From NCBI GenBank assembly GCA_029976065.1, contig JARKNV010000043.1:62001-126000 (forward strand): a stretch of DNA of 64,000 nt, in the 5' to 3' direction. The position numbers and the translations under genes were made by a program. The DNA is from Selenomonadales bacterium (GTDB lineage Bacteria; Bacillota; Negativicutes; Sporomusales; UBA7701). The notes under the pieces are model-generated. The model worked only from the letters and a program-made list of their open reading frames with translations. It did no database searches and was not told where the DNA came from. Position 1 is the first letter of the stretch. Every line of letters starts with the position of its first letter. Positions 8,341-16,699 of this stretch are shown here, in pieces.

Positions 8341-9794
8341 CCTTCTCCCCCGCGCTTCTTGCGGCTCGCAGCCGCCTCAAATACGAATTTGCTGCTCACC
8401 GCGTCGTCCCCGCCGGGAATGCTGCAGGGGTAATCGCAGTTGAAGCAGGCGTAGCACATCTTGTCGTAGTTAATGTTTGCCACCGAGCCGTACAATCCTT
8501 CCAGCGACAGGTAATAAAGCGCGTCGGCGCCGATGAAATCCCTGATCTCCTCCACCCGCTTGCTGGCGGCGATCAGCTCCTTGCGGGCCGAAGTATCGAT
8601 GCCGTAATAGCACGGGTAACCGATCGGCGGCGAGCTCACGCACATCTGGACCGATTTCGCCCCCGCTTCCTTCAGCATCTTCACGATCTTGCCGCTCGTC
8701 GTCCCGCGGACGATCGAATCGTCCACCATGATGACCGACTTGCCCTCCACCACCGCCTTGTTGGCGTTGAGCTTGATCCGCACTCCCGTATCCCGTTTTT
8801 GCTGCTCGGGCTGGATAAAGGTGCGGCCGATGTAGCGGTTCTTTATCAGCCCTTCGGCGAAGGGTACCCCCGACTCGTAACTGAAACCAAGGGCGGCCGT
8901 CGTCCCCGAGTCGGGCACGGCAATGACCAGATCGGCCTTGAAGCCGCTCTCGCGGGCCAGCTGCCGCCCCATGGCGAAACGGGCCGCGTACACGCTCTGC
9001 CCGTCGATGACGCTGTCCGGGCGGGCGAAATAGATATACTCGAAAATACACAGCGCCTTTCGGTCGGTATCCCCGAAGCGGTAATAACGGGGACCGTCGT
9101 CGTTGATAACCACCATCTCGCCCGGCAGCAGGTCGCGGATCATCTCCGCCCCCACCGAATCGAGCGCGCACGATTCCGACGCCAGCACCCAGCCGCCGTT
9201 CAGCTTGCCGATGCACAGCGGCCGGAAACCGTGGGGGTCGCGGACGCCGATCAGCTTGTCGTCGGTCATGATCACCAGCGAATAGGCGCCCTCGATGCGG
9301 GCCACGCTCTCCAGCACCCGCTCCTCGATCGTCGCCTTGCCCGAACGGGCGATGATGTTGACGATCACCTCGCTGTCGATCGACGTCTGGAAGACGCTGC
9401 CCTTCTGTTCGAGGTCGACCCTGAGCTCGCGGGCGTTGGTCAGGTTGCCGTTGTGGGCCAGGCTGATATGGCCGCCCGAATACGTTACCATCAGCGGCTG
9501 GGTATTGATCAGCAGGCTGGAGCCGGTGGTCGAGTAGCGCACATGGCCGATGGCGATGTACGCTCCCTCCATCTCCGGCAGTCCCTTGCGGAACACTTCG
9601 CCCACCAGGCCCATGCCGCGCTGGATATCCATTTCGCAACCGTCGGTCAGCGTTATCCCCGCGCTCTCCTGGCCCCGGTGCTGGAGGGCATAAAGCCCCC
9701 AGTACGTGTTCAGGGCCACGTCGTCATGGCGGGAAAAGATCCCGAATACGCCGCACTCCTCGCGCGGTTTGGCAAAGATTAATTCTGACTTCAC
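8337..9794 (-). CDS. purF: Amidophosphoribosyltransferase
   Basis: Commits PRPP to purine synthesis by making phosphoribosylamine from glutamine. It starts at a GTG preceded by GGGAGG. The 485-residue product has a 13-residue propeptide ahead of Cys14 (E-CGVFGIF), the N-terminal nucleophile of the glutaminase domain. The PRPP-binding loop [15 protein letters not shown] lies at about 365-379. A cysteine-rich C-terminal region ([11 protein letters not shown]) marks the Bacillus-type enzyme with an oxygen-sensitive 4Fe-4S cluster. Control of the operon by a PRPP riboswitch fits its substrate. Confidence 0.96.
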   Translation of the reverse strand: MKSELIFAKPREECGVFGIFSRHDDVALNTYWGLYALQHRGQESAGITLTDGCEMDIQRGMGLVGEVFRKGLPEMEGAYIAIGHVRYSTTGSSLLINTQPLMVTYSGGHISLAHNGNLTNARELRVDLEQKGSVFQTSIDSEVIVNIIARSGKATIEERVLESVARIEGAYSLVIMTDDKLIGVRDPHGFRPLCIGKLNGGWVLASESCALDSVGAEMIRDLLPGEMVVINDDGPRYYRFGDTDRKALCIFEYIYFARPDSVIDGQSVYAARFAMGRQLARESGFKADLVIAVPDSGTTAALGFSYESGVPFAEGLIKNRYIGRTFIQPEQQKRDTGVRIKLNANKAVVEGKSVIMVDDSIVRGTTSGKIVKMLKEAGAKSVQMCVSSPPIGYPCYYGIDTSARKELIAASKRVEEIRDFIGADALYYLSLEGLYGSVANINYDKMCYACFNCDYPCSIPGGDDAVSSKFVFEAAASRKKRGGEG

Positions 9795-9835
9795 CAGTTT
9801 TCTCCTCCCGGGGTTTTGCTTGGCGCGCAGCCGCT

Positions 9836-9893
9836 TTACAGCTTCTCGCCCGTAAGGCGGAACAGCACCTCTTTATACGCGGTAGCGTATACC
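9836..9893 (-). pseudogene. Residual 3-prime end of a displaced native purC
   Basis: Between the stop of the present purC and purF, the minus strand reads 18 sense codons ending in TAA (9838-9836) that translate as VYATAYKEVLFRLTGEKL. An ending of the form AYxEVxxRLTG is what I expect at the C-terminus of an ordinary bacterial PurC of about 235 residues. It has no start codon and is not needed by its neighbours. I read it as the scar of the original operon copy, replaced in place by the foreign-type gene upstream (inference). Confidence 0.6.
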
Positions 9894-9899
9894 GAAAAT

Positions 9900-10802
9900 C
9901 TACGGTTTCACGCCCAGGTCCTTTCCCGTGATCAGCCGGTACGCTTCGAGGTAGCGCTCGGCGGTTCCGCGGACCACATCGTCCGGCAGGGCCGGGGGCG
10001 GCGGCGTCTTATCCCAGGGCTGTTTAAGCAGCCAGTTGCGCAGGAACTGCTTGTCGAAGCTCGGCGGGGTCCTGCCGGGCTCGTATCCTTCCAGTGGCCA
10101 GAAGCGGGAGGAGTCCGGGGTCAGGGATTCGTCAATCCAGATCAGGTTTCCGTCAAGAAGGCCGAACTCGAACTTGGTGTCGGCGATGATGATGCCCCGA
10201 GTCTCAGCATAGGCGCGCGCCTGGCTGAAGATATCGACGGAAACGTCGCGGACCTTCGCATACAGTTCATTGCCGATGAGTTTCGCGCCCTCTTCCTCGG
10301 TGATGTTTTCGTCGTGGGTACCCAGTTCCGCCTTGGTGGAGGGGGTGAAGAGAACCTTCTCCAGCTTGGCGGATTCCAGGAGGTCCCGGGGCAGCACGTG
10401 GCCGCAGACCATGCCCGTGGCGAGATAGTCCTACCAGCCGGACCCGGTGATGTGCCCGCGCACGATGCATTCCAGGGGCAGGGGCCTGGCTTTTCTGGCC
10501 AGCACGAACCGCCCTTCCAACTCATTGGCGTAAGGCGCGAGATTGGCGGGCAGGTCCTTGGCGTCGGCAGAAATGAGATGGTTGGGAACCACATCCCGGA
10601 ACTTGTCCATCCAGAACAGGGTTAACTGGTTGAGCACCACGCCTTTGTATGGGATGGGCCTGCCCATGATCACGTCAAAGGCTGACATGCGGTCCGTGGT
10701 CACCAGCAGCAGCGTTTCCGCGTCGATTTCATAAATGTCCCGCACCTTGCCCTTGGCAACCAGGGGATATTCCCGTATGTCCATCGAATCGATTACTTTC
10801 AT
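9900..10802 (-). pseudogene. purC: SAICAR synthetase with in-frame amber codon
   Basis: SAICAR synthetase condenses CAIR with aspartate. The 300-codon frame is the long type with MKVIDSMDIREYPLVAKGK, VTTDRMSAFDVIMG, ECIVRGHITGSGW and DTKFEFG, and is longer than the roughly 235-residue enzyme usual in Firmicutes. Codon 124 (10433-10431) is TAG, just after GSGW, where relatives carry Lys (AAG); the frame then continues unbroken as DYLATGMVCGHVLP to the end. A single A-to-T change explains it. Either the gene is dead, the stop is suppressed, or the base is a sequence error. The ATG is preceded by AGGGATAACG. It lies between purE and purF. Confidence 0.85.
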
Positions 10803-10853
10803 CGTTATCCCTCACTCCAACTTAGTGTTGTTATTGCCGGCTGGCAACCCCTG

Positions 10854-11345
10854 CTACTGGCCCAGCGTCGCCGCCACCTTGGCGGCTTTCGCTTCGACCT
10901 CGGCGGCCATCGTCTGGCGGTAGGCGGCAAGCTTCTCCCTCAGGGCGGGGTCGGCGGTCGCCAGCACCTGCACGGCGAACAGCGCCGCGTTTTTCGCCCC
11001 GTTGATCGCCATCGTCGCCACCGGGATGCCTGCCGGCATCTGCACAATGCTCAGCAGGGCGTCCATCCCTCCTAGCGGCGTACTGTTGACCGGCACGCCG
11101 ATAACCGGCAGGGTTGTGAAACTGGCTACGACCCCCGGCAGGTGGGCGGCGGCCCCCGCGGCGGCGATGAATACGCCCACGCCGCGGTCGGCGGCGTTCG
11201 CCACAAAATCGTGCACCTTCTGCGGCGTGCGGTGGGCGGACGCCACCACAACCTCGACGGCCACCCCGAAGTCCGCCAGCGTCTTGAGCGCCGGCTCCAG
11301 CACCGGCAGATCCGAGTCGCTGCCCATGATTATCGCTGCTTTCAT
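10854..11345 (-). CDS. purE: N5-carboxyaminoimidazole ribonucleotide mutase, class I
   Basis: Interconverts N5-CAIR and CAIR in purine synthesis. The 163-residue product shows the class I PurE motifs MGSDSDLPVLEPAL at residues 8-21, SAHRTPQKV at about 36-44, AAAGAAAHLPGVVASFT and GMDALLSIVQMPAGIPVAT. Class I enzymes work with PurK, which is not in this window. The RBS GGGGGAG lies ahead of the ATG. purE follows the permease gene by 36 bases in the operon. Confidence 0.95.
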   Translation of the reverse strand: MKAAIIMGSDSDLPVLEPALKTLADFGVAVEVVVASAHRTPQKVHDFVANAADRGVGVFIAAAGAAAHLPGVVASFTTLPVIGVPVNSTPLGGMDALLSIVQMPAGIPVATMAINGAKNAALFAVQVLATADPALREKLAAYRQTMAAEVEAKAAKVAATLGQ

Positions 11346-11381
11346 CTTACTCCCCCTTATAATCTATAACCCAATGCCGGC

Positions 11382-12752
11382 CTAGCCGGCCAGGAAAATG
11401 AAGCGGGCAACCACCAGCACCGCCATAACGTAGACGATCCAGTGGACCTCGCGGCCGCGCCCGGTCGCCAGCTTGAGCAGCGGATAAAACACCAGGCCTG
11501 CGGAAACGCCGTTGGCGATGCTGTATGTAAAGGGCATCAGCGTGATCGTCAAAAACGCCGGCAGACCCTCGCTGAAATCGGTGAAATCGATATGGCGGAC
11601 GCCTTCCATCATCATCGCGCCTACGATGATCAGCGCCGGAGCCGTAGCAGCGTCGGGAATCAGCCCGGCCAGCGGCGTAAAGAACAGCGCCAGCATGAAC
11701 AGCACCCCGCACACCACGGCCGTCAGGCCGGTGCGCCCGCCGACGCCGATGCCGGCGGCGCTCTCGATGTACGAAGTGATCGTGCTCGTGCCGAGCAGCG
11801 CGCCGAGGCTGACGCCGATGGCGTCGACCGTCATTGCCTTGCCTATCCCCGGGAAATGGCCGTCCTTGTCCATCAGTCCTGCCTTGGTCGCCGTCCCCAC
11901 CAGGGTGCCCATCGTGTCGAACAGCTCCACGAACGTGAAGGTGAAAATAATCGTCAGCAGCCCCATATGGAGAGCCCCCCAGATATCGAGGGCCAGAAAG
12001 GCGTTGCGGCTGAAATCGGGCACCGCCACCGGGTTGAACCCCGCGGGAATCTTCACCACCCCGACCAGCATGGCCAGTACGGTGCTCGTCACGATGCCGG
12101 CGAGGATGGCGCCCCTTATCTTAAGGGCCATGAGCACGCTGATCAGCAGAATGCCGAATAGTGACAGCAGCACCTGCGGCTCGGCCAGCCGGCCCATCTC
12201 GATGATCGTTTCGAAGCTGGCGGGAGTAACGTTGCCCTTCGCGGCAACCAGCTTCTCCACTGTGGGCGGGATGAGCGACAGCCTGATCGACATCAGGCCG
12301 GCCAGTTTCAAGCCGATGATCGTTATAAACAGGCCGATGCCGACGGTAATCGCGTGTTTCAGCGAGGGCGGTATACCCTCCACCAGTATCTGGCGAACCC
12401 GGGTCACGGTCAGGACGACGAAAATAAGGCCGGAAATGAACACCGCCCCCAGTGCCGTCTGCCATGGTACCCCCATGCCGACTACGACCGTGAAAGCGTA
12501 GAAAGCGCTGAGCCCCATCCCGGGAGCCAGCACGATCGGATAATTGACGAACACCCCCATCATAATCGAAACAAGGCCGGCGCCGATGGCGGTCGCCAGT
12601 AGCACCGCGTTCTTGTCCATCCCCGCCGACCCGAGCACGCTGGGGTTGACGAACAAAATGTACGCCATCGTCATAAAAGTCGTAACGCCCGCCAGCACCT
12701 CGGTCCGCACGTCGGTCCGGCGCTCGCGCAGGGCAAACAGTCTCTCGAGCAT
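11382..12752 (-). CDS. NCS2/AzgA-type purine base permease
   Basis: A 456-residue membrane transporter of the AzgA/PbuG (guanine, hypoxanthine or adenine) branch of NCS2. Characteristic stretches are NPSVLGSAGMDKNAVLLATA near residue 40, NYPIVLAPGMGLSAFYAF, TFVELFDTMGTLVGTATKAG and GALLGTSTITSYIESAAGIG. It is the first gene after the tandem purine riboswitch and is followed by purE, so salvage import and de novo synthesis share one transcript. The RBS AAGGAAAG precedes the ATG. Substrate choice within the group is inferred from its guanine-class riboswitch and is not proven. Confidence 0.9.
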   Translation of the reverse strand: MLERLFALRERRTDVRTEVLAGVTTFMTMAYILFVNPSVLGSAGMDKNAVLLATAIGAGLVSIMMGVFVNYPIVLAPGMGLSAFYAFTVVVGMGVPWQTALGAVFISGLIFVVLTVTRVRQILVEGIPPSLKHAITVGIGLFITIIGLKLAGLMSIRLSLIPPTVEKLVAAKGNVTPASFETIIEMGRLAEPQVLLSLFGILLISVLMALKIRGAILAGIVTSTVLAMLVGVVKIPAGFNPVAVPDFSRNAFLALDIWGALHMGLLTIIFTFTFVELFDTMGTLVGTATKAGLMDKDGHFPGIGKAMTVDAIGVSLGALLGTSTITSYIESAAGIGVGGRTGLTAVVCGVLFMLALFFTPLAGLIPDAATAPALIIVGAMMMEGVRHIDFTDFSEGLPAFLTITLMPFTYSIANGVSAGLVFYPLLKLATGRGREVHWIVYVMAVLVVARFIFLAG

Positions 12753-12848
12753 TGCTTCACTTTCCTTTCGCGGCTGTCTCCCAGTATGCCCCCCGGGCCG
12801 TTTTTTACTCCCCGGGCCGAGAGACGCGGCCCGCGCACGCCGTTCCGG

Positions 12849-12913
12849 AAAAACAAATAAACCCGTCGGGGGAATTCCATCTCGTAATGAGCGAAACCTC
12901 CCCGCCCGGGTTT
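12849..12913 (-). terminator. Single expression-platform terminator of the tandem riboswitch
   Basis: On the minus strand the AAACCCG...CGGGGA segment at the end of the PRPP aptamer (12913-12899) can pair with TCCCCCGACGGGTTT (12873-12859), followed by a T-rich tail at 12859-12849. Forming this hairpin uses bases that belong to the folded PRPP aptamer, so ligand binding should prevent termination. It is the only obvious terminator between the aptamers and the permease gene. Confidence 0.65.
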
Positions 12914-13014
12914 TTATCCCTCCGGTGTAGCGTCACCGAGTGGCGCCTGTACCACTCGGTCCAGGCCAAGCCGAAGCGCACGAGCGGCATCGGTCATGCG
13001 GAACCCTAGGTACA
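12896..13014 (-). ncRNA. PRPP riboswitch aptamer (ykkC subtype 2b)
   Basis: The minus strand carries the ykkC-class landmarks in order: GTGTACCTAGGGTTCC (13017-13002), GGACCGAG then GGTACAGG (about 12961-12945), and AGGGATAAAAACCCGGG near the 3-prime end. The GTGTACC...GGTACAGG combination and its position before purine genes match the PRPP subtype rather than guanidine-I or ppGpp aptamers. An extra strong hairpin (ACCGAGTGG/CCACTCGGT) occupies the middle. Confidence 0.85.
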
Positions 13015-13018
13015 CTTT

Positions 13019-13090
13019 CACTCGTAGTCAGGCGATTTACGGTCGCCCAGTAGAAACTTTTGGGCCATATTCCCAAAATTATACGAGCTA
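13019..13090 (-). ncRNA. Purine riboswitch aptamer, guanine class
   Basis: The minus strand shows the whole aptamer: P1 CTCGTA (13087-13082) pairing with TACGAG (13026-13021), TATAAT, the P2 arms around AATATGG, then GTTTCTACTGGGCGACCGTAAA and CCTGACTACGAG. The specificity base (position 74 in the xpt numbering, the C of GACTAC) is C, which selects guanine or hypoxanthine over adenine. Only a few bases separate it from the PRPP aptamer downstream. Confidence 0.93.
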
Positions 13091-13107
13091 TTCACTTGTC
13101 CATATCC

Positions 13108-13137
13108 ATTTTACTGCCGACGGTCAGGCAGTGTCAA
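13108..13137 (-). promoter_or_regulatory. Promoter of the purine operon
   Basis: Minus strand TTGACA (13137-13132), an 18-base spacer and TAAAAT (13113-13108) place the start of transcription about 10-15 bases before the guanine aptamer. The spacer and flanking bases contain an inverted repeat (ACTGCC and GGCAGT, 8 bases apart), so a DNA-binding regulator could also act here (inference). Confidence 0.75.
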
Positions 13138-13194
13138 CGAAAAAGTGAACCTTTTCGGCACTTTTCGCAAAAACGTTCGCCTGCCCGCTCAGTC

Positions 13195-14016
13195 CTACCT
13201 CAGTACCATATCGGCCACCGACAGCACGATCTCGATGGCGATCAGGATGATCACCGCCCACTCCAGCCTGTTGCCGCGCTTGGCGTGCGACAGTCCGGCG
13301 AACACCGTCGTTATGTCCATCAGCGCCTCCGTCTTGTGGCGGATGCTCTCGTAACGGTCCGCCAGTTCGAACAGCGCTCCCAGCTCGTTGTAAAGCTCCG
13401 CCGCCCCCTCGTTTACCCAGGTGATATCCGGTTTGTCCAGCAGCATAATGTACGACAGCGTACTCAAGCGAAAACCGAGGATGCGCGCCGACATCCGGGC
13501 TAGCTGCTCGTCCGACATCGTCAGCCGGCCTTGTCCCAGCAGCGCGACGACATCCTCGATCTCGTCCAGCAAGGCGTTCGTGCCGAGCTCCGTCCGTTCC
13601 AGCGCCACCGACTTCGCCAATACCGTCGCCACCATCTCCCGCTGGTAGCCCTCCTCGCGGGAAACAGCCAGGCAGCCGTTATTGACCGACGGCTCCTCCT
13701 CAGCCGATACCTCGATACGGTAGTCGTCGGTGTACGTCAACCCGCCCACGCCAGCCAGGCCACTGTCCACCTGCCCGAGGTAGCGGATCACGTCCATGAT
13801 TTCATGGTGCTGGCAGTTCACGAACACTACCGAGCCGAACGAAAAAAGGCGCACCGATTTGCCGGCCGGTTCGAGCACCACGCCCTGAAGCGCGCTCTCG
13901 CCCAGCGCCAGCGAATCCTCCCACCGGTACTTGCGGCGAATTCCGAAATGGGCGGCGATGGCATTGAGGTCGATCTCGCTCGTCAGCGCCGCCGCCTTGA
14001 ACCGGGCGGTTGCCAT
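13195..14016 (-). CDS. RMD1/YagE (DUF155) family protein
   Basis: A 273-residue protein of the RMD1/YagE family. It has an N-terminal beta-rich half (LFSFGSVVFVNCQHHEIMDVIRY at about 74-96, given here only as a pattern of FSFGSVVFVN then HEIMDVI), a helical middle and one C-terminal membrane segment (WAVIILIAIEIVLSVADMVL at about 253-272). The family is widespread and poorly understood; mitochondrial members help hold translation machinery at the membrane, and no bacterial role is settled. It lies 12 bases after speD on the same strand, so the two are probably co-transcribed. Confidence 0.8.
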   Translation of the reverse strand: MATARFKAAALTSEIDLNAIAAHFGIRRKYRWEDSLALGESALQGVVLEPAGKSVRLFSFGSVVFVNCQHHEIMDVIRYLGQVDSGLAGVGGLTYTDDYRIEVSAEEEPSVNNGCLAVSREEGYQREMVATVLAKSVALERTELGTNALLDEIEDVVALLGQGRLTMSDEQLARMSARILGFRLSTLSYIMLLDKPDITWVNEGAAELYNELGALFELADRYESIRHKTEALMDITTVFAGLSHAKRGNRLEWAVIILIAIEIVLSVADMVLR

Positions 14017-14028
14017 AATACCCTCCCG

Positions 14029-14847
14029 CTACACCTTGGGAATATTCCGGCCGTAAAAAATCTCCGCCATCTCCCGCTTCAACCGCTGCTTGATCTTTTT
14101 CTTCTCGCCCGGCGGCAGCTCTTTCTTCGCCGTGCCGAACAGGTAATTGTCGAGATCGAACTCCTTGAGAATCATCTTGGTATGGAAAGTGTTCTCCTGG
14201 TAAACATTCACGTCGATCATGTTATAACGTTCGCGGCTTTCTTTGCCGATGTAATTCTGGATCGAATTGATCTTGTGGTCGATGAAATACTTCTTGCCGG
14301 TTACATCGCGTGTAAAGCCCCGCACCCGGTAGTCAAGAATCGCGATATCGGAATTGAAGCTGCCCAGCAGGAAATTGAGCGCCTTCAAGGGCGAAATCTC
14401 GCCGCATGTCGAAACGTCGATATCGGCCCGGAAAGTACTGATTCCTTTGTCGGGATGACTCTCTGGATAAGTATGTACCGTGATATGGCTCTTGTCCAGG
14501 TGGGCGACCACCGCCTCGGCGGCCTTCACTTCCGGGGCGGCCGCGTTCACCTCCGCCTTGTGCGCCCCGCCCTCCTTGCCCTCGGAAATCAGCATCGTCA
14601 CGCTCGCCCCCTGCGGCTCGTAATCCTGTTGGGCGATGTTGAGGATATGCGCGCCGATGATGCCGGCCACCGCCGTCAGAATGGCCGTCAGCCTGGCGGC
14701 ATTGTACTCCTCGTCGATATAGTCGATATACTCCCGCCGGTGCTGGGGGCTGGTCGCGTAGCAAATATCGTACATATTGAAACTCAGCGTCTTCGTCAGG
14801 TTATTGAATCCGTAAAGCTGCAGCTTCTTCAACGTCCTCACATCCAT
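14029..14847 (-). CDS. speD: S-adenosylmethionine decarboxylase proenzyme, E. coli type
   Basis: Makes decarboxylated SAM, the aminopropyl donor for spermidine. The 272-residue proenzyme has [18 protein letters not shown] at the N-terminus, [13 protein letters not shown], and the self-cleavage region [15 protein letters not shown] with a Ser that becomes the pyruvoyl group. The start was chosen by family alignment; no RBS precedes it and a terminator-like hairpin ends 6 bases upstream. A TTG at 14898, overlapping the stop of the preceding small gene (TTGA), is an alternative start that adds 17 residues and would run through the hairpin. No speE is visible here. Confidence 0.9.
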   Translation of the reverse strand: MDVRTLKKLQLYGFNNLTKTLSFNMYDICYATSPQHRREYIDYIDEEYNAARLTAILTAVAGIIGAHILNIAQQDYEPQGASVTMLISEGKEGGAHKAEVNAAAPEVKAAEAVVAHLDKSHITVHTYPESHPDKGISTFRADIDVSTCGEISPLKALNFLLGSFNSDIAILDYRVRGFTRDVTGKKYFIDHKINSIQNYIGKESRERYNMIDVNVYQENTFHTKMILKEFDLDNYLFGTAKKELPPGEKKKIKQRLKREMAEIFYGRNIPKV

Positions 14848-14852
14848 ATCGC

Positions 14853-14883
14853 AAAAACCAGGCCCCGGCGCACGGCCGGGGCC
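14853..14883 (-). terminator. Terminator-like hairpin abutting the speD start
   Basis: On the minus strand GGCCCCGG (14883-14876), a 7-base loop, CCGGGGCC (14868-14861) and then TGGTTTTT. It comes directly after the small gene ending at 14895 and immediately before the speD ATG at 14847. No room remains for a new promoter or RBS after it, so it may attenuate speD rather than simply end the upstream transcript. Confidence 0.65.
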
Positions 14884-14894
14884 CCCGTCCCCCG

Positions 14895-15038
14895 TCAATC
14901 CTCGTAATTCTCGTAATTCTCGTTCCCGGCCGGGCTGTCGTCCCGGACCTCGTCCTCGGGTGCGATATCGGCGGTAGCGGTGAGCAGTTGGGCCAGAGGC
15001 ACGCTGGAAAAGTATCCTCCTACAAGCCTCTTCTTCAC
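14895..15038 (-). CDS. Small hypothetical protein (47 residues) upstream of speD
   Basis: The GTG start at 15038 shares a GTGA overlap with the stop of the preceding small gene and is preceded by a GGAGGGGG stretch. The product begins with a basic, mildly hydrophobic part ([20 protein letters not shown]) and ends in a strongly acidic tail ([10 protein letters not shown], then NENYENYED). I do not recognise it. Its stop (TGA) overlaps a possible TTG start of speD, so three genes may be translationally coupled. It could be a leader-type peptide for speD or a small protein in its own right. Confidence 0.5.
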   Translation of the reverse strand: MKKRLVGGYFSSVPLAQLLTATADIAPEDEVRDDSPAGNENYENYED

Positions 15039-15241
15039 TCCGAACCCCCTCCTCGCCTTGCTTCTTTCCGGCCGCGGGCGATGCCGTCCAGGCCTTTCAT
15101 GCAGGCAGCGCGGAAAGAGTGCTCGTTGGCGACGTCCTCGGAAACGATTGACGCGTCGATCCGTTCGCGGGTCACCGCGTTATCGCCGGCGCTCATCGCG
15201 TACTCCGACCCGAACGCCTCGCTGTCCGTCCTTTTCGGCAT
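15035..15241 (-). CDS. Small hypothetical protein (68 residues)
   Basis: The ATG at 15241 follows GGAGG by 8 bases. The product is hydrophilic with no membrane segment, rich in Arg, Glu and Ser ([16 protein letters not shown] at the start, [12 protein letters not shown] at the end). No family is recognised. It is coupled to the next small gene by a GTGA overlap and lies in the speD transcription unit. A longer frame from 15319 would begin inside the terminator of the neighbouring gene and is rejected. Confidence 0.55.
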   Translation of the reverse strand: MPKRTDSEAFGSEYAMSAGDNAVTRERIDASIVSEDVANEHSFRAACMKGLDGIARGRKEARRGGGSE

Positions 15242-15280
15242 CTTTCCCACCTCCTGACGATAGTTTGCCCCGCGAAAAAG

Positions 15281-15313
15281 AAAAAAAACATCCCCCGGCC
15301 TAAACCAGGGGAT
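15281..15313 (-). terminator. Rho-independent terminator of the CorC/HlyC-like gene
   Basis: Minus strand ATCCCC (15313-15308), a 12-base loop, GGGGAT (15295-15290) and an 8-T run (15288-15281). The stem overlaps the stop codon of the gene ending at 15300. Confidence 0.75.
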
Positions 15314-16643
15314 AGTCATTCGCGTCTTTGTCAGTTTCCGGCGGCATACTTACCACCAGAACCTTGTCCACCCGCGTGCGGTCCATGTCCACAACCTCGA
15401 ACCGGTATCCGCCCCAGGCGAAACCGTCTCCCGTCCGGGGGATATCGCCGAAATACGAAATCACGAACCCTCCCAGCGTCTGGTAACCGGCCCGTTCCTC
15501 CTCCGGCAGTTCGCCGAAAGAAAACAATTCCTTGAAATCCTCGATGTCCATCATCCCGTCCAGCAGCCACGAGCCGTCCTCCCGCCGCACCGCCTCCTCG
15601 CCGTTCGCCTCCTCGCCGAGCGCGATTTCGCCGACGATATGCTGCATGATATCGTTCAGCGTCACCAAGCCGTCGATGCCACCGAACTCGTCGATTACGA
15701 GCGCGATCGTCATCTTCTCCTCCTTGAAGGCCTCCAGCACTTTCAGCGCCGGCATGCTGCGCGGCACATAAATCGGCTCGCGGGCCGAATGTTCGAGATC
15801 CAGTTCCTTGCCGGCCACGTGGTCGGCGAGCAGATCCTTCGTGAACACCACACCGACGATCTCGTCCAGGCTGCCCCGGGCCACCGGGAAGCACGAATGG
15901 CGGCCCTCGGCGATAATATTCAGATTCTGGTGCGCCGAATCCTCCAGATCGAGCCACTCGATCTGCACCCGCGGCGTCATTAGTGCTCCGGCCCGCATAT
16001 CGCTAAGCTGGAAGATGTTCTCCACCATCTCCCGCTCGCTCTCCTCGAACACCCCGAGCTGCGCGCCCTGGCCGATCATCACCTTCACATCCTCCTCCGT
16101 CACCGGCGGCTCGTCAGGTGGCTTGGCCCGCAGAAAAGTCAGCACCAGGCTCGTCGAAAAACTCAACAGCCGCACCAGCGGCCGGTTAATCAGCACGAAA
16201 ACGCTGATCGGCTGCGCCAGGAAAGCTGCGATCGGCTCGGGATTGTTGAGCGCGATGCGCTTCGGCACAAGCTCGCCGGCCACCAGCGAAACATAAGTTA
16301 TCGCCGCGACCACCAGCCCCAGGCTCACTGAATCCGCGAAGCGAGCTATCCATGGTACCTCTTTCAGCCAGGCCGCCAGATAACCAGACAGCGTCGCGCC
16401 ACCGAAAGCGCCGGTCATGATGCCGATCAGCGTAATGCCAATCTGCACCGCCGATAGCATATCCGCCGGCTCCTGGGCCAGCTTCAGCGCCTGGCCGGCC
16501 CCGCGGTTCCCCTGCGAAGCCATGGACTCCAGCCGGCTCGCCCGCGAAGAAACAATCGCCATCTCCGCCAGCGCAAAGCAACCGTTGGCCACGATCAGCA
16601 AAAAAATAATCACAAGCTGCGCACCTAATGAAGGCGTCTCCAA
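15300..16643 (-). CDS. CNNM/CorC-HlyC family membrane protein with CBS pair
   Basis: A 447-residue protein with three parts: an N-terminal CNNM (DUF21) membrane domain at about 1-190 (LVIIFLLIVANGCFALAEMA, GELVPKRIALNNPE), a CBS-domain pair at about 200-330 (MTPRVQIEWLDL, VVFTKDLL, LVIDEFGGIDGLVT) and a C-terminal CorC_HlyC domain. Relatives are proposed magnesium or cobalt transporters, and the hemolysin label is historical. An extended -10 box (TGC plus TATAAT, 16697-16689) lies about 45 bases upstream and a terminator overlaps the stop, so it is probably monocistronic. Confidence 0.88.
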   Translation of the reverse strand: METPSLGAQLVIIFLLIVANGCFALAEMAIVSSRASRLESMASQGNRGAGQALKLAQEPADMLSAVQIGITLIGIMTGAFGGATLSGYLAAWLKEVPWIARFADSVSLGLVVAAITYVSLVAGELVPKRIALNNPEPIAAFLAQPISVFVLINRPLVRLLSFSTSLVLTFLRAKPPDEPPVTEEDVKVMIGQGAQLGVFEESEREMVENIFQLSDMRAGALMTPRVQIEWLDLEDSAHQNLNIIAEGRHSCFPVARGSLDEIVGVVFTKDLLADHVAGKELDLEHSAREPIYVPRSMPALKVLEAFKEEKMTIALVIDEFGGIDGLVTLNDIMQHIVGEIALGEEANGEEAVRREDGSWLLDGMMDIEDFKELFSFGELPEEERAGYQTLGGFVISYFGDIPRTGDGFAWGGYRFEVVDMDRTRVDKVLVVSMPPETDKDANDYPLV

Positions 16644-16699
16644 ACTCTGATAACACTCTCCTCTGAGACAAACGACTTTTTAGCTAATATTATAGCATG

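Noticed and set aside
10431-10433. Pyrrolysine or programmed readthrough at the purC amber codon
   Set aside because: Other genes in the window end in TAG (for example purN, purH, mazE), no special downstream element is seen, and the substituted residue in homologs is an ordinary Lys. A point mutation or read error is simpler.
12781-12840. Two CGGCCCGGGG direct repeats before the purine permease gene as a second terminator
   Set aside because: They can pair only through the self-complementary CCCGGG core and no T-run follows, so they are not counted as a terminator.
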